Source: an uncultured Clostridia bacterium (GTDB lineage: Bacteria > Bacillota > Clostridia > Monoglobales > Monoglobaceae). From it: a stretch of DNA of 64,000 nucleotides. The notes below the pieces were generated by a model that worked only from the letters and a program-made list of their open reading frames with translations, had not been told where the DNA came from and made no database searches. Of the stretch, positions 26,854-34,648 are shown in pieces. The stretch is taken from the NCBI GenBank assembly GCA_947589045.1, contig CANQBQ010000010.1:1-64000 (forward strand), given 5' to 3'. The translations under genes and the position numbers were made by a program. Each line of letters begins with the position of its first letter. The stretch's first letter is position 1.

Positions 26854-27485
26854 CGATTACTGTAACCTTGATATTCGCCGTTTTGTCATACCTTATAGGC
26901 TCGGTGAATTTTTCGATTATTTTATCGAGAATTATGAGCGGAAAGGATATACGCGAAAGCGGCTCGGGCAACGCGGGTGCGACAAATATGCTCAGAACCT
27001 ACGGGAAAAAGATGGGAATCATAACACTTTTGCTCGATATTTTAAAGGGCGTTTTGGTTGTTTTGCTCGCCTCGTTTGCCGTAAAAAAGCTAAACGCGGC
27101 GGGCTATCTTCCGTACATAGCCGGTGTATGCGTGGTGCTGGGTCATAATTTTCCGCTGTATTTCGGATTTAAGGGCGGAAAGGGCGTTGCCACGTCGCTC
27201 GGTGTGGTGCTTGTGCTTGACCCGATAGTCGGACTTATCGTAATGGCCGCCGCGGTTTTGATAATTGCCGTCACTCGGTATGTGTCGCTCGGCTCGGTCG
27301 TCGGAGGCGCGCTGTTCATAATAGCCGAAACGGTTAAAATGATTGCGGCGGGCGAATTTGATATTGTCGTTATGGTATGCTGTGTTATTTTGGGCGGACT
27401 GCTTATAGTAAGGCATCACGCCAATATTAAAAGACTGCTCAGCGGAACCGAAAATAAACTCGGAGCGAAAGGCGGGGATAAATAA
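26850..27485 (+). CDS. plsY: Glycerol-3-phosphate acyltransferase PlsY
   Basis: PlsY transfers acyl groups from acyl-phosphate to glycerol-3-phosphate, the first step of phospholipid synthesis. The 211-aa integral membrane protein has the conserved motifs: SGNAGATNMLRTYGKK (near residue 36), GHNFPLYFGFKGGKGVATSLG (near 92) and RYVSLGSVVGG. About five hydrophobic segments are visible. It overlaps der by 4 bp and its stop codon is followed immediately by gpsA, which supplies the substrate. Confidence 0.97.
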   Translation: MTITVTLIFAVLSYLIGSVNFSIILSRIMSGKDIRESGSGNAGATNMLRTYGKKMGIITLLLDILKGVLVVLLASFAVKKLNAAGYLPYIAGVCVVLGHNFPLYFGFKGGKGVATSLGVVLVLDPIVGLIVMAAAVLIIAVTRYVSLGSVVGGALFIIAETVKMIAAGEFDIVVMVCCVILGGLLIVRHHANIKRLLSGTENKLGAKGGDK

Positions 27486-28505
27486 ATGGCTGAGATTTCT
27501 GTTGTAGGATCGGGCGGCTGGGGAACCGCCGTTGCAATAATGCTTGCCAAGCAGGAGCATAGCGTGCTCTTGTGGTCATATTTAAAGAGCGAAAGCGAGG
27601 ACTTGGCAAAGTACCGTGAAAATAAGCCGTTTCTTTCGGGCGTTAAAATTCCCGATAACGTGCGATATACATATAATATAGCGGATTGTGCCGATGCGGA
27701 CGTCATTGTTATGGCGACGCCGTCGCAGGCGGTCAGAAATACCGCTAAAGCCCTTGCTCCGCATATTAAGGACAATCAGATAATCGTAAGTATTTCAAAG
27801 GGGCTTGAAGAAGGAAGCTATATGACACTCTCAAGCGTCATAAAGGAAGAACTGGCAAATTGCCGAATTGCCGTTATGTCGGGTCCGAGCCACGCGGAGG
27901 AGGTTTCGCGCGGCATACCTACCACAAATGTCGTGGCATCGGACGATATGGAACTCGCGGCGTATATACAGGAGCTTTTTATGTGCGACAGCTTTAGAAT
28001 TTATACGAATCCCGATATGCTCGGAGTGGAGCTCGGCGGTTCGCTGAAAAATGTTATCGCCCTCTGCGCGGGAATTTTGGACGGGCTCGGTCTGGGCGAC
28101 AACACCAAAGCCGCGCTTATGACGCGTGGTATTGCCGAGATAGTCAGGCTCGGTACAAAGATGGGCGCCAAAGCCGAGACATTTTTCGGGCTTTCGGGTA
28201 TAGGCGATTTGATAGTTACCTGTACGAGTATGCACTCTCGCAACAGACGAGCCGGAATTTTGATTGGCAAGGGTATGAACGCGGAGCAGGCTCAAAGTGA
28301 GATAAAAATGGTGGTAGAGGGAATAAACACCTGCCGTGCGGCATATGAACTGAGCCATAGAGTCGGAGTTGAAATGCCCATTGTGAACGAGGCGTATAAG
28401 ACCTTGTTTGAAAATCAGTCTGCCGCGGATGCGGTGTCAAATCTTATGGGAAGAAACAAACGCAACGAAACCGAGCAATCGTTTTTGGAAAATATAATTT
28501 TTTAA
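27486..28505 (+). CDS. gpsA: NAD(P)-dependent glycerol-3-phosphate dehydrogenase
   Basis: GpsA reduces dihydroxyacetone phosphate to glycerol-3-phosphate for lipid synthesis. The 339-aa protein begins with a Rossmann motif VVGSGGWGTAVAIMLA. It then has ATPSQAVR, SISKGLEE, SGPSHAEEV, the catalytic-lysine segment GGSLKNVIALCAGI and MTRGIAEIVRLG. GIGDLIVTC and SRNRRAG complete the substrate domain. The ATG directly follows the plsY stop codon. A terminator lies 38 bp downstream. Confidence 0.98.
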   Translation: MAEISVVGSGGWGTAVAIMLAKQEHSVLLWSYLKSESEDLAKYRENKPFLSGVKIPDNVRYTYNIADCADADVIVMATPSQAVRNTAKALAPHIKDNQIIVSISKGLEEGSYMTLSSVIKEELANCRIAVMSGPSHAEEVSRGIPTTNVVASDDMELAAYIQELFMCDSFRIYTNPDMLGVELGGSLKNVIALCAGILDGLGLGDNTKAALMTRGIAEIVRLGTKMGAKAETFFGLSGIGDLIVTCTSMHSRNRRAGILIGKGMNAEQAQSEIKMVVEGINTCRAAYELSHRVGVEMPIVNEAYKTLFENQSAADAVSNLMGRNKRNETEQSFLENIIF

Positions 28506-28543
28506 AGTTGAAGTAAATCGCAAATAAAGTAAATATAAACAAA

Positions 28544-28578
28544 ATCAAACGGCTGCCGAATTTCGACAGCCGTTTGAT
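28544..28578. terminator. Bidirectional terminator between gpsA and the phosphofructokinase gene
   Basis: ATCAAACGGCTG / CAGCCGTTTGAT with an 11-nt loop, between convergent genes. The T-rich tails are short on both sides. Confidence 0.8.
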
Positions 28579-28589
28579 TTGATAAAGAT

Positions 28590-29819
28590 TTATTTATAGA
28601 TGAACAAGTGTCTGGGCAATCCGTCTACCGTGAACGGGAGAAGCTCTCCTATGGTAAGCGGTCTTATATAATCGCAAAGCTCTTTTGCAACATATGTATT
28701 GTTGTTTGTAATCCATTCGTCAGGCACTTTTTTCTCGATATTTGCGATAAGGTTAACATCGCATACCGACGTTTTGATTTGATACGGTTTATCCGAAATA
28801 CGATCAAATATGATAGTCTTGCCCGTATCTCCGTCGAACGCCGCGTGAACCGCGTGACCGCCCGCCATAAACGCCTCTGTAATATCGGTTCTGGAAACGA
28901 GGTGAGACGCGCATCTCTGGAGCGTACTGAAGATGATACCTCTTGATTTGATGCCGGTTTTCTCGCTGAGATAGTCGGCGAGATAGAGAGCGGTACCGCC
29001 AAGGGATTTATGACCGAACGAGTCCTCGTGTATTGTTGATTTGTTAACCTCGCATACATACTTTCCGTCGGTGGTTTTAAGACCCTCGGAAACCGCGATT
29101 ACAACCGATTTCTTATGTTTCTTAAGCTGATTTATATTTTCCACAAACTCGCCTATATCAATCTCTTTTTCGGGCAGATAGATGAGGTCGGGTCCGTCGC
29201 AGTCCTCCGACTTGGCAAGCGCGGATGCGGCGGTGAGCCAGCCCGCGTTACGTCCCATAATTTCAACTACCGTAATCGCATCGGTTCCGTAAACAAGCGC
29301 ATCGCGTATAATTTCTTTCATAACTGACGCGATGTACTTAGCTGAGCTTCCGAAGCCCGGAGTGTGGTCTGTTACCGCGAGGTCGTTGTCGATAGTCTTG
29401 GGTACGCCCATAAAAGTAATGTCGGAATTTTTAACTTTTGCGTATTCCGAGAGCTTTTTAACGGTGTCCATCGAGTCATTTCCGCCGATATAGAAGAAGT
29501 GCTTTACATCCAGCTTGTCGAGTATTCTGAAAATGTCAATGTAAACCTGCTCGTTTTCTTCCGCGTCGGGCAGCTTAAAACGGCACGAACCGAGAAAAGC
29601 GGACGGAGTTCTCTTGAGAAGCTCTATATCGAGGTCGTCGCGAATGTAATCCGACATATCGATATAGCGTTCCTGCAAAAGTCCTTGGATACCGTTCATC
29701 ATACCGTAAACTTTTTTTGCTCCGTTATTTAAAGCAGTCTGATAAACGCCGACCAAACTTGAGTTGATAACCGAAGTCGGACCACCCGACTGTCCTACAA
29801 TAACATTTCCTTTTACCAT
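28590..29819 (-). CDS. 6-phosphofructokinase, probably pyrophosphate-dependent
   Basis: The 409-aa protein phosphorylates fructose 6-phosphate in glycolysis. It begins GNVIVGQSGGPTSVINSSLVG. The phosphoryl-donor loop reads YIGGNDSMDTV and the catalytic loop MGVPKTIDNDLAVTDHTPGFG. In ATP-dependent enzymes such as E. coli PfkA these are GGDGS and PGTIDND. Asp in place of the second Gly and Lys in PKTIDND are the known marks of PPi-dependent enzymes. The length of about 400 also fits that group and not the 320-aa ATP type. Other segments: EIMGRNAGWLTAAS and AVSEG. It is a single-gene unit with its own promoter and terminator. Confidence 0.9.
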   Translation of the reverse strand: MVKGNVIVGQSGGPTSVINSSLVGVYQTALNNGAKKVYGMMNGIQGLLQERYIDMSDYIRDDLDIELLKRTPSAFLGSCRFKLPDAEENEQVYIDIFRILDKLDVKHFFYIGGNDSMDTVKKLSEYAKVKNSDITFMGVPKTIDNDLAVTDHTPGFGSSAKYIASVMKEIIRDALVYGTDAITVVEIMGRNAGWLTAASALAKSEDCDGPDLIYLPEKEIDIGEFVENINQLKKHKKSVVIAVSEGLKTTDGKYVCEVNKSTIHEDSFGHKSLGGTALYLADYLSEKTGIKSRGIIFSTLQRCASHLVSRTDITEAFMAGGHAVHAAFDGDTGKTIIFDRISDKPYQIKTSVCDVNLIANIEKKVPDEWITNNNTYVAKELCDYIRPLTIGELLPFTVDGLPRHLFIYK

Positions 29820-29884
29820 AGAAATCTCCCCCTTAAAATATTATTTCAATAGATTTTAAGACCAATCTAATAATTTACAGTAAA

Positions 29885-29913
29885 ATCATACCATAAAAAT
29901 AGCTAAATTTCAA
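29885..29913 (-). promoter_or_regulatory. Promoter of the phosphofructokinase gene
   Basis: On the minus strand: TTGAAA (29913-29908), 17 bp, TATGAT (29890-29885). The leader is about 60 nt, with GGGGGAGA before the start codon. Confidence 0.7.
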
Positions 29914-29986
29914 GAGTATTTTTAAAATTTTTTGTATAAATTCACAAATTATTTTCGGCGAAAAATTTTGCCTCGCTCGGCGGGTA

Positions 29987-30015
29987 TTGACAAAAGAAAT
30001 CTCATAAGTTAAAAT
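29987..30015 (+). promoter_or_regulatory. Promoter of tRNA-Leu
   Basis: TTGACA (29987-29992), 17 bp, TAAAAT (30010-30015). The -10 box ends 12 bp before the tRNA. Confidence 0.8.
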
Positions 30016-30027
30016 TAAATCGAAAAT

Positions 30028-30111
30028 GCGGGCGTGGCGGAATTGGCAGACGCGCCGGACTTAGGATCCGGTGGTTATACCGTGGGGGTTCAAGTCCCTT
30101 CGCCCGCACCA
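30028..30111 (+). tRNA. tRNA-Leu (anticodon TAG)
   Basis: This 84-nt class II tRNA has acceptor stem GCGGGCG / CGCCCGC. The anticodon arm is CCGGA-CTTAGGA-TCCGG with anticodon TAG. It has a long variable arm (TGGTTATACCGTG), T arm GGGGGTTCAAGTCCC and encoded CCA. It has its own promoter and terminator. Confidence 0.97.
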
Positions 30112-30112
30112 C

Positions 30113-30147
30113 ATCGGAATAGACTTTGCTTCATTCCGATTTTTTTG
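30113..30147 (+). terminator. Terminator of tRNA-Leu
   Basis: ATCGGAAT / ATTCCGAT with a 12-nt loop, then seven T. It begins 2 nt after the tRNA. Confidence 0.85.
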
Positions 30148-30254
30148 TTTCACAAAAACCAGTCACATCGCATAATATTTGTTATCGGTGCTTTTATGAC
30201 AATATTTAAACAAATTAAAGCGTGATATGCCGATTTGGAAAGAAGGTTTATATT

Positions 30255-30713
30255 ATGGTAAAGTATATTAAACTAACCGTTATATTTATTATTCCCTTGA
30301 TTTTATTGTGCGGCTGCGGCAACAGCGAACCTGTTAATATACACAACGCAAAAGTAGTTATTTATGTTGCTGATGTCGGCTTTCCGGAAAGAGACAGTTA
30401 TATATTTGAAGTCAAATCAGACGGGCTTCTTGATGTTACCGCAATAAATGCGGGAGTGCATAAAACCAAAAAGCTCTCACGCAGAAAAGCAAAAGAAATA
30501 GATAAACTGATAAACGATGTTGAAAATAATTCGACAGAAAATTTACAGGTTGGAGTATTGGACTCTTCAATTATTTTTGCAGAGATAAACGGCAGGCGTT
30601 TTGCCAGTGAATACATTTATGATGAGCGTTTTGAAGATCAATCCGATATATATCTTCAGGCATTAGCATATAAACTTGTAAGAATGTCTCCCATAAAAGT
30701 GAAACTCCCGTAA
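30255..30713 (+). CDS. Small lipoprotein, function unknown (152 aa)
   Basis: A basic start (MVKYIK), a hydrophobic core and a lipobox LLCGC near residue 19 predict a signal-peptidase II lipoprotein. The mature part is about 130 residues with alternating strands. One segment, KTKKLSRRKAKEIDKLINDVEN, is helical and basic. I do not recognise the family. ATG 30255 is chosen over the in-frame start at 30222, because it gives a normal signal peptide and AAGAAGG lies before it. It is the first gene of an A+T-rich cluster behind tRNA-Leu. Confidence 0.65.
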   Translation: MVKYIKLTVIFIIPLILLCGCGNSEPVNIHNAKVVIYVADVGFPERDSYIFEVKSDGLLDVTAINAGVHKTKKLSRRKAKEIDKLINDVENNSTENLQVGVLDSSIIFAEINGRRFASEYIYDERFEDQSDIYLQALAYKLVRMSPIKVKLP

Positions 30714-30738
30714 AATTTAAAGGGTTGGACAAACCGTA

Positions 30739-30765
30739 TTAAAGTAAAATCGGGCAGAGGAAAAA
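30739..30765 (+). repeat. 27-bp intergenic repeat, copy 1
   Basis: TTAAAGTAAAATCGGGCAGAGGAAAAA recurs at 31400 with one base deleted. Here the copy sits before a dead-end ATG that opens a five-codon frame (ATG CGC GCT CTT TTA TAA). Confidence 0.7.
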
Positions 30766-30816
30766 TGCGCGCTCTTTTATAAGTGCAGTTTTTGGAACGA
30801 CGAGGAGAATGCAGTA

Positions 30817-31374
30817 ATGAAAAAATTTTTTATAATTTTAAGTATATTGCTCATAATCATAGTTTTAACATTAAATGTTAAACCAATATTGAGCTTGTGC
30901 TCCGAGATTGGTCAGAATTTTATTATTACGCTGCTCAATAAGGAAGAAAATGAACGCCGGCAAAAGCTTGAAAACGGCGAGATCGTTCGCGGTAAGGACA
31001 CAATTTTAATTTGGGAAAATATGTATGAAATAGGACATTATTCGGATAGTAATCATCTTGAGATATATACAAACGGTTCGTTTGACAGTATTTTAGAAAA
31101 AGTAACGAAATATAAAATTGTAAAAAAGAATTTGTATGTAACATCGGAAGAAGGTTTTGCCGTAATAGATAAAAATAATTTTTGCAGAGTTTTTATTACG
31201 ATACCCGAAGAAGACTTTGTTAATGGGTACAGTATTGACGAGCAAGGCAATAAGATTTATTATAGCAGATATATCGAAAATGAGCATATTCAATATTTAC
31301 CAAATTTTGAAGCCTTTTCCGAGGAAGAACAAAAAGTATTCAATAAGATACTTGACAAGATTAACAGCTATTAG
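30817..31374 (+). CDS. Membrane-anchored hypothetical protein (185 aa)
   Basis: I do not recognise this protein. One hydrophobic segment near the N-terminus (about residues 4-28, FIILSILLIIIVLTLNVKPILSL written here in part) probably anchors it. About 150 polar residues follow, with a strand-rich centre (LEIYTNGSFDSILEKVTKY, FAVIDKNNFCRVF) and a helical tail (SEEEQKVFNKILDKI). There is no lipobox and there are no catalytic residues. GAGGAG (30803-30808) supports the ATG. The A+T-rich composition matches its neighbours. Confidence 0.6.
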   Translation: MKKFFIILSILLIIIVLTLNVKPILSLCSEIGQNFIITLLNKEENERRQKLENGEIVRGKDTILIWENMYEIGHYSDSNHLEIYTNGSFDSILEKVTKYKIVKKNLYVTSEEGFAVIDKNNFCRVFITIPEEDFVNGYSIDEQGNKIYYSRYIENEHIQYLPNFEAFSEEEQKVFNKILDKINSY

Positions 31375-31399
31375 TATTGCTGATTTTGCTGTATTATTT

Positions 31400-31426
31400 T
31401 TAAAGTAAAATCGGCAGAGGAAAAAA
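31400..31426 (+). repeat. 27-bp intergenic repeat, copy 2 (one base shorter)
   Basis: TTAAAGTAAAATCGGCAGAGGAAAAAA. It supplies the ribosome binding site (AGAGG) of the nucleotidyltransferase-like gene at 31429. Confidence 0.7.
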
Positions 31427-31428
31427 TA

Positions 31429-31902
31429 ATGAAAAAGAAGGAATTTATAAATATTGCGAGGTTATTGAATGAACGGCTTAATATTGTGCCGCTCCTTTTC
31501 GGTTCGCTGGGGCTGGAACAACGACTTAATAAAAACTTAAATGCAGACGATATTGACATTCTTATTCCCGAAGTTTTCCTGAACGAAAGATGGGAGAGTA
31601 TTGTTGCGTTAATGAACGGTGCGGGCTACGCCCTTTACGATTTGCACGAGCACGCATTTGAAAAATCGGGCTTGAGCGTCGCATTTGCTTCAATAGAGAG
31701 TCTGACGCCCTTTGCCGGTATAGATTTAAACCGGCTCCCCGTTATTAAAGAGGATGGTGTTTGCTATTATTTGCCGGATTTGCACGATTACTTAAAGGTA
31801 TATAAAGCGTCGGCAAAGGACGGATACAGGAAGAATGTAAAAAACAAGCAAGACGAGCAAAAAATAGAATTGATAAATAACGAAATACAAAAACGTAAGT
31901 AA
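31429..31902 (+). CDS. Nucleotidyltransferase-like protein (157 aa)
   Basis: The N-terminal region carries a minimal nucleotidyltransferase signature: LLFGSLGLEQRL with GS at residues 25-26, then DIDILIP with Asp41-x-Asp43. The GS to DxD spacing of 15 fits the superfamily. A third acidic residue is not obvious. The C-terminal segment YLPDLHDYLKVYKASAKDGYRKN and a charged helix complete it. Proteins of this size with the same pattern are common in Bacillota and poorly defined; some are wrongly labelled as metabolic enzymes. It may transfer nucleotides to a protein or small molecule, or be a resistance or antitoxin-type relative. It is 84 bp upstream of the 703-aa gene. Confidence 0.6.
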   Translation: MKKKEFINIARLLNERLNIVPLLFGSLGLEQRLNKNLNADDIDILIPEVFLNERWESIVALMNGAGYALYDLHEHAFEKSGLSVAFASIESLTPFAGIDLNRLPVIKEDGVCYYLPDLHDYLKVYKASAKDGYRKNVKNKQDEQKIELINNEIQKRK

Positions 31903-31985
31903 GCGGCACGTTGTGACAAGCAAACTATTGATTTATTAAAGTATCAATACGTATGTTGATGTTGTAAATGTAAGGAGCTTCGGAA

Positions 31986-34097
31986 ATGGAAAATGATAAT
32001 TTTTTCTTTTCATATTTAAATCCCAAAGGTCAATCTCCGGATTTTGATAAATACCCGGATTTTTTAGATACAGCTCTTAAAATAGTGAAAAGCAAGGACA
32101 TAAAAGAAGTAACACTAACTGATTTGAGCTTCCCGATAGATGTACCTCTGAGTGACAATACAGAATACGATATTGATTTATTAAACAGCTATAATCATAA
32201 AACGAATAACGACGCGCAGTTTAAAGGCGCGGACGAGGCTAATAGGTTTTATATAATTTCCTTACTTGACACTCGCAGTCGGGAAGAAAGTTTTTCTAAA
32301 TTCTTCTCAAAAGCGGAACCTTACGGAGTTACAAGACAAGAGGCGGAGGCGCGGCTAAAATCAAGCGAGTTGTTTGGTTTAGAAGCGGAACAAGCGGAAG
32401 AACTTATAGACGAGTTGAAAACTTTAATATATGTGCCAATGGATGGACCTTTGGAAGATGTATATAAATTTTTTAAGCTCTCACATCGTCCGTTGTATTG
32501 GGCGTTAGGCAATATAGCCTACATAATTTGGCAATACGAGCAAGACGAAGAGCTTATGCAAAAAGTGTACGAGCAGTCCATAGAACAATCTAAAAACAGA
32601 ATAAAACAAGATATTCTAAACGGCGTATATTTGTCGGACATTTATGAGAAATCGGATGTTACAAAAAAGCAGATTAAAGAAGTGGTACGTGCTTTGCCGT
32701 ATGACGAAATGCCGAATGACTCAAAGGAAAAATTAAAGATAGAAACAATTTTGTTTGGAATTAAATATTGCCGATATACACGCAACGTGTCTTATTCAGA
32801 TTATACTTTTGATTTTGCGGTTTACCGTGAAAATGATTTTCTGTTTTTGATTGATTATGATGCGGGGTATTATTATAAATATTTAAATACAAACTCTGAA
32901 ATTCAGGAACAACGCAGAGCAAAAGAGGAATATTGTCGGGCTTCCAATATTCCTCTGCTTCGGATTGACTATATGGAATTTGAAGAAGAGGAAACGGAAG
33001 AACACTACGTATCTACCGAAATCCGGAATGCGTTCAAGAACCCTTTGACGGCAGAGGAGCATAACATAAGACGGGAAGCCGCGGCGATCAGCTATTATAT
33101 TCAGTATGTATGTTACCACGATGAAGAATATGCTAACATAGATTTTTGCGGAAATTATGAAGACAGTATCACGGCAACAGTAGGCGGATGTTATAATTGC
33201 GGAGCGGTATTTACGCCCGATAAAATTAAAAACCGAGATGATTATTATCCGAAATGCCCATACTGCGAAAGCCAAACGGTTATTTTTGACAGTCAGGGTT
33301 TTTATATTACAGAAAAAATTATGAGTATATTATCGGATGAATATTGGGATTACATCGGAGAACCGAAATCGACAGTTAATTTGGGCAACGATGAGTTAAT
33401 TCAACTCAAGAAAATCAGTAAAATTATAATTAACTACATCGGAATAAGCAGTATCAATGACGAGCATACTTTTTATACAGAACAGATAACAATAGACGGA
33501 GGAACAGAGGAAATAATTTATTGCAAAGAGGAATACGGACGGAAAATAACATATTCCTATTGCAGCCCCCACAATGCTTCGTCATTTATACAAGAGCACA
33601 GTACGCTTTTTCGGAACTTTGATGAGGACAATTCAAAATATGATGAAAAAACGCCAAAGATTGAAATAGAAGTATTTTATGCCGATAAAACCGAGCGATT
33701 TCAGAGAAGCTATAATCGCAATGGTTTGCCCAAAGAATGGAAAAAATTTATGGACGACTTAGGCGCTCTTTTATTTACTTTGAGCGGGCGTAATGATTTA
33801 TTTAATGAAAAAATATATAACACAGGTTTGCTTGAAGACGAATATATATTTTTAAGCGTTACGTTTGGCGGTTATGGGAAAGAATATTATTATCTGACTG
33901 ATGATGACACCATAGGTATAGGTGATTATGTTATGGTTCCCGTAGGATATTCCAATGATAACAGGATAGTGAGGGTTGTCAATAAGGAATATTTTGATAA
34001 GCATAATGCGCCTATGCCCATTGAAAAAGTAAAATCGGTTATATCAAAATGTATTGATAAAGAAGAGGAAACGGCTGAAAAAGATAACACAGATTGA
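31986..34097 (+). CDS. Large multidomain hypothetical protein with nuclease-like segment and zinc ribbon (703 aa)
   Basis: I do not recognise the whole protein. In order: an acidic N-terminal 200 residues; a helical part with an HTH-like LNGVYLSDIYEKSDVTKKQI (about 211-230); and a segment FDFAVYRENDFLFLIDYD..YYYKYL then RAKEEYCRASNIPLLRIDYMEF (about 275-333). That segment resembles the endonuclease-like fold in phage and restriction proteins (FDFYL..IEYDG..H, R.KNEYC...I.LLRI.Y). A zinc ribbon follows, CYNCG near 401 and CPYC near 424. Near 634-680, EYYYLTDDDTIGIGDYVMVPVGY resembles a small beta-barrel seen at the end of many Bacillota proteins. The nuclease acidic positions are Asp, not Glu, so activity is uncertain. 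The gene is A+T-rich and ends at a bidirectional terminator. Confidence 0.6.
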   Translation: MENDNFFFSYLNPKGQSPDFDKYPDFLDTALKIVKSKDIKEVTLTDLSFPIDVPLSDNTEYDIDLLNSYNHKTNNDAQFKGADEANRFYIISLLDTRSREESFSKFFSKAEPYGVTRQEAEARLKSSELFGLEAEQAEELIDELKTLIYVPMDGPLEDVYKFFKLSHRPLYWALGNIAYIIWQYEQDEELMQKVYEQSIEQSKNRIKQDILNGVYLSDIYEKSDVTKKQIKEVVRALPYDEMPNDSKEKLKIETILFGIKYCRYTRNVSYSDYTFDFAVYRENDFLFLIDYDAGYYYKYLNTNSEIQEQRRAKEEYCRASNIPLLRIDYMEFEEEETEEHYVSTEIRNAFKNPLTAEEHNIRREAAAISYYIQYVCYHDEEYANIDFCGNYEDSITATVGGCYNCGAVFTPDKIKNRDDYYPKCPYCESQTVIFDSQGFYITEKIMSILSDEYWDYIGEPKSTVNLGNDELIQLKKISKIIINYIGISSINDEHTFYTEQITIDGGTEEIIYCKEEYGRKITYSYCSPHNASSFIQEHSTLFRNFDEDNSKYDEKTPKIEIEVFYADKTERFQRSYNRNGLPKEWKKFMDDLGALLFTLSGRNDLFNEKIYNTGLLEDEYIFLSVTFGGYGKEYYYLTDDDTIGIGDYVMVPVGYSNDNRIVRVVNKEYFDKHNAPMPIEKVKSVISKCIDKEEETAEKDNTD

Positions 34098-34113
34098 TAG
34101 CAGCCAAAAGTAA

Positions 34114-34146
34114 AAACCACAGGAATGAATTTCCTGTGGTTTAGTT
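34114..34146. terminator. Bidirectional terminator between the 703-aa gene and hup
   Basis: AAACCACAGGAA-TGAAT-TTCCTGTGGTTT, flanked by A-tract and T-tract giving T-runs in both directions. Confidence 0.85.
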
Positions 34147-34180
34147 TTGCAAAACTTAAAATGTAGAGTTTGTAAAGAAA

Positions 34181-34456
34181 TTACTTGTTTACAATATCCT
34201 TAAGAGCCTTGCCTGCCTTGAAAGCGGGAGACTTGGAAGCGGCAATCTTAATCTCAGCGCCTGTCTGAGGATTTCTGCCGGTTCTTGCAGCTCTTGTTCT
34301 TACCTCAAAGCTACCGAAACCTACGAGAGAAACCTTGTCGCCCTTCTTAAGTGCATCACTTATAGTGTCAATAAAAGCGTTAAGAGCCTTTTCCGAATCC
34401 TTCTTTGAAATGTCAGCTTTCGAAGCAATAGCTGCAACGAGTTCTGTCTTGTTCAT
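34181..34456 (-). CDS. hup: HU-family DNA-binding protein
   Basis: HU is a nucleoid protein that bends and compacts DNA as a dimer. The 91-aa product begins [20 protein letters not shown]. It has the family signature [21 protein letters not shown], the DNA-contacting arm, and ends [23 protein letters not shown] precedes the ATG. It has its own promoter and a shared terminator. Small size and a near-consensus promoter suggest high expression. Confidence 0.97.
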   Translation of the reverse strand: MNKTELVAAIASKADISKKDSEKALNAFIDTISDALKKGDKVSLVGFGSFEVRTRAARTGRNPQTGAEIKIAASKSPAFKAGKALKDIVNK

Positions 34457-34510
34457 AATGTTTTACCTCTTTTCAATATAGTTTATTGCTTTTTTAGCAA
34501 CTTCTGATAT

Positions 34511-34539
34511 ATTTTACTACAAATAAATTTAATTTTCAA
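34511..34539 (-). promoter_or_regulatory. Promoter of hup
   Basis: On the minus strand: TTGAAA (34539-34534), 17 bp, TAAAAT (34516-34511), 55 bp before the start codon. Confidence 0.7.
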
Positions 34540-34648
34540 CACATTTTATAAAAAACATAGATTTTCAGCAATTTTAACAAAAAAACGCCGAAAAGTATTG
34601 TTTGACAAAGAAAAATTAGCCATTTTACACATTTATATGCCGATTTTA

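Noticed and set aside
30028-30111. Integration site duplication (att) of the tRNA-Leu 3' end
   Set aside because: I found no second copy of the tRNA 3' end on the far side of the cassette near 34100-34180, and no integrase.
30034-30225. 63-aa plus-strand frame starting inside tRNA-Leu
   Set aside because: It is the familiar artefact of translating a tRNA-Leu gene and its terminator.
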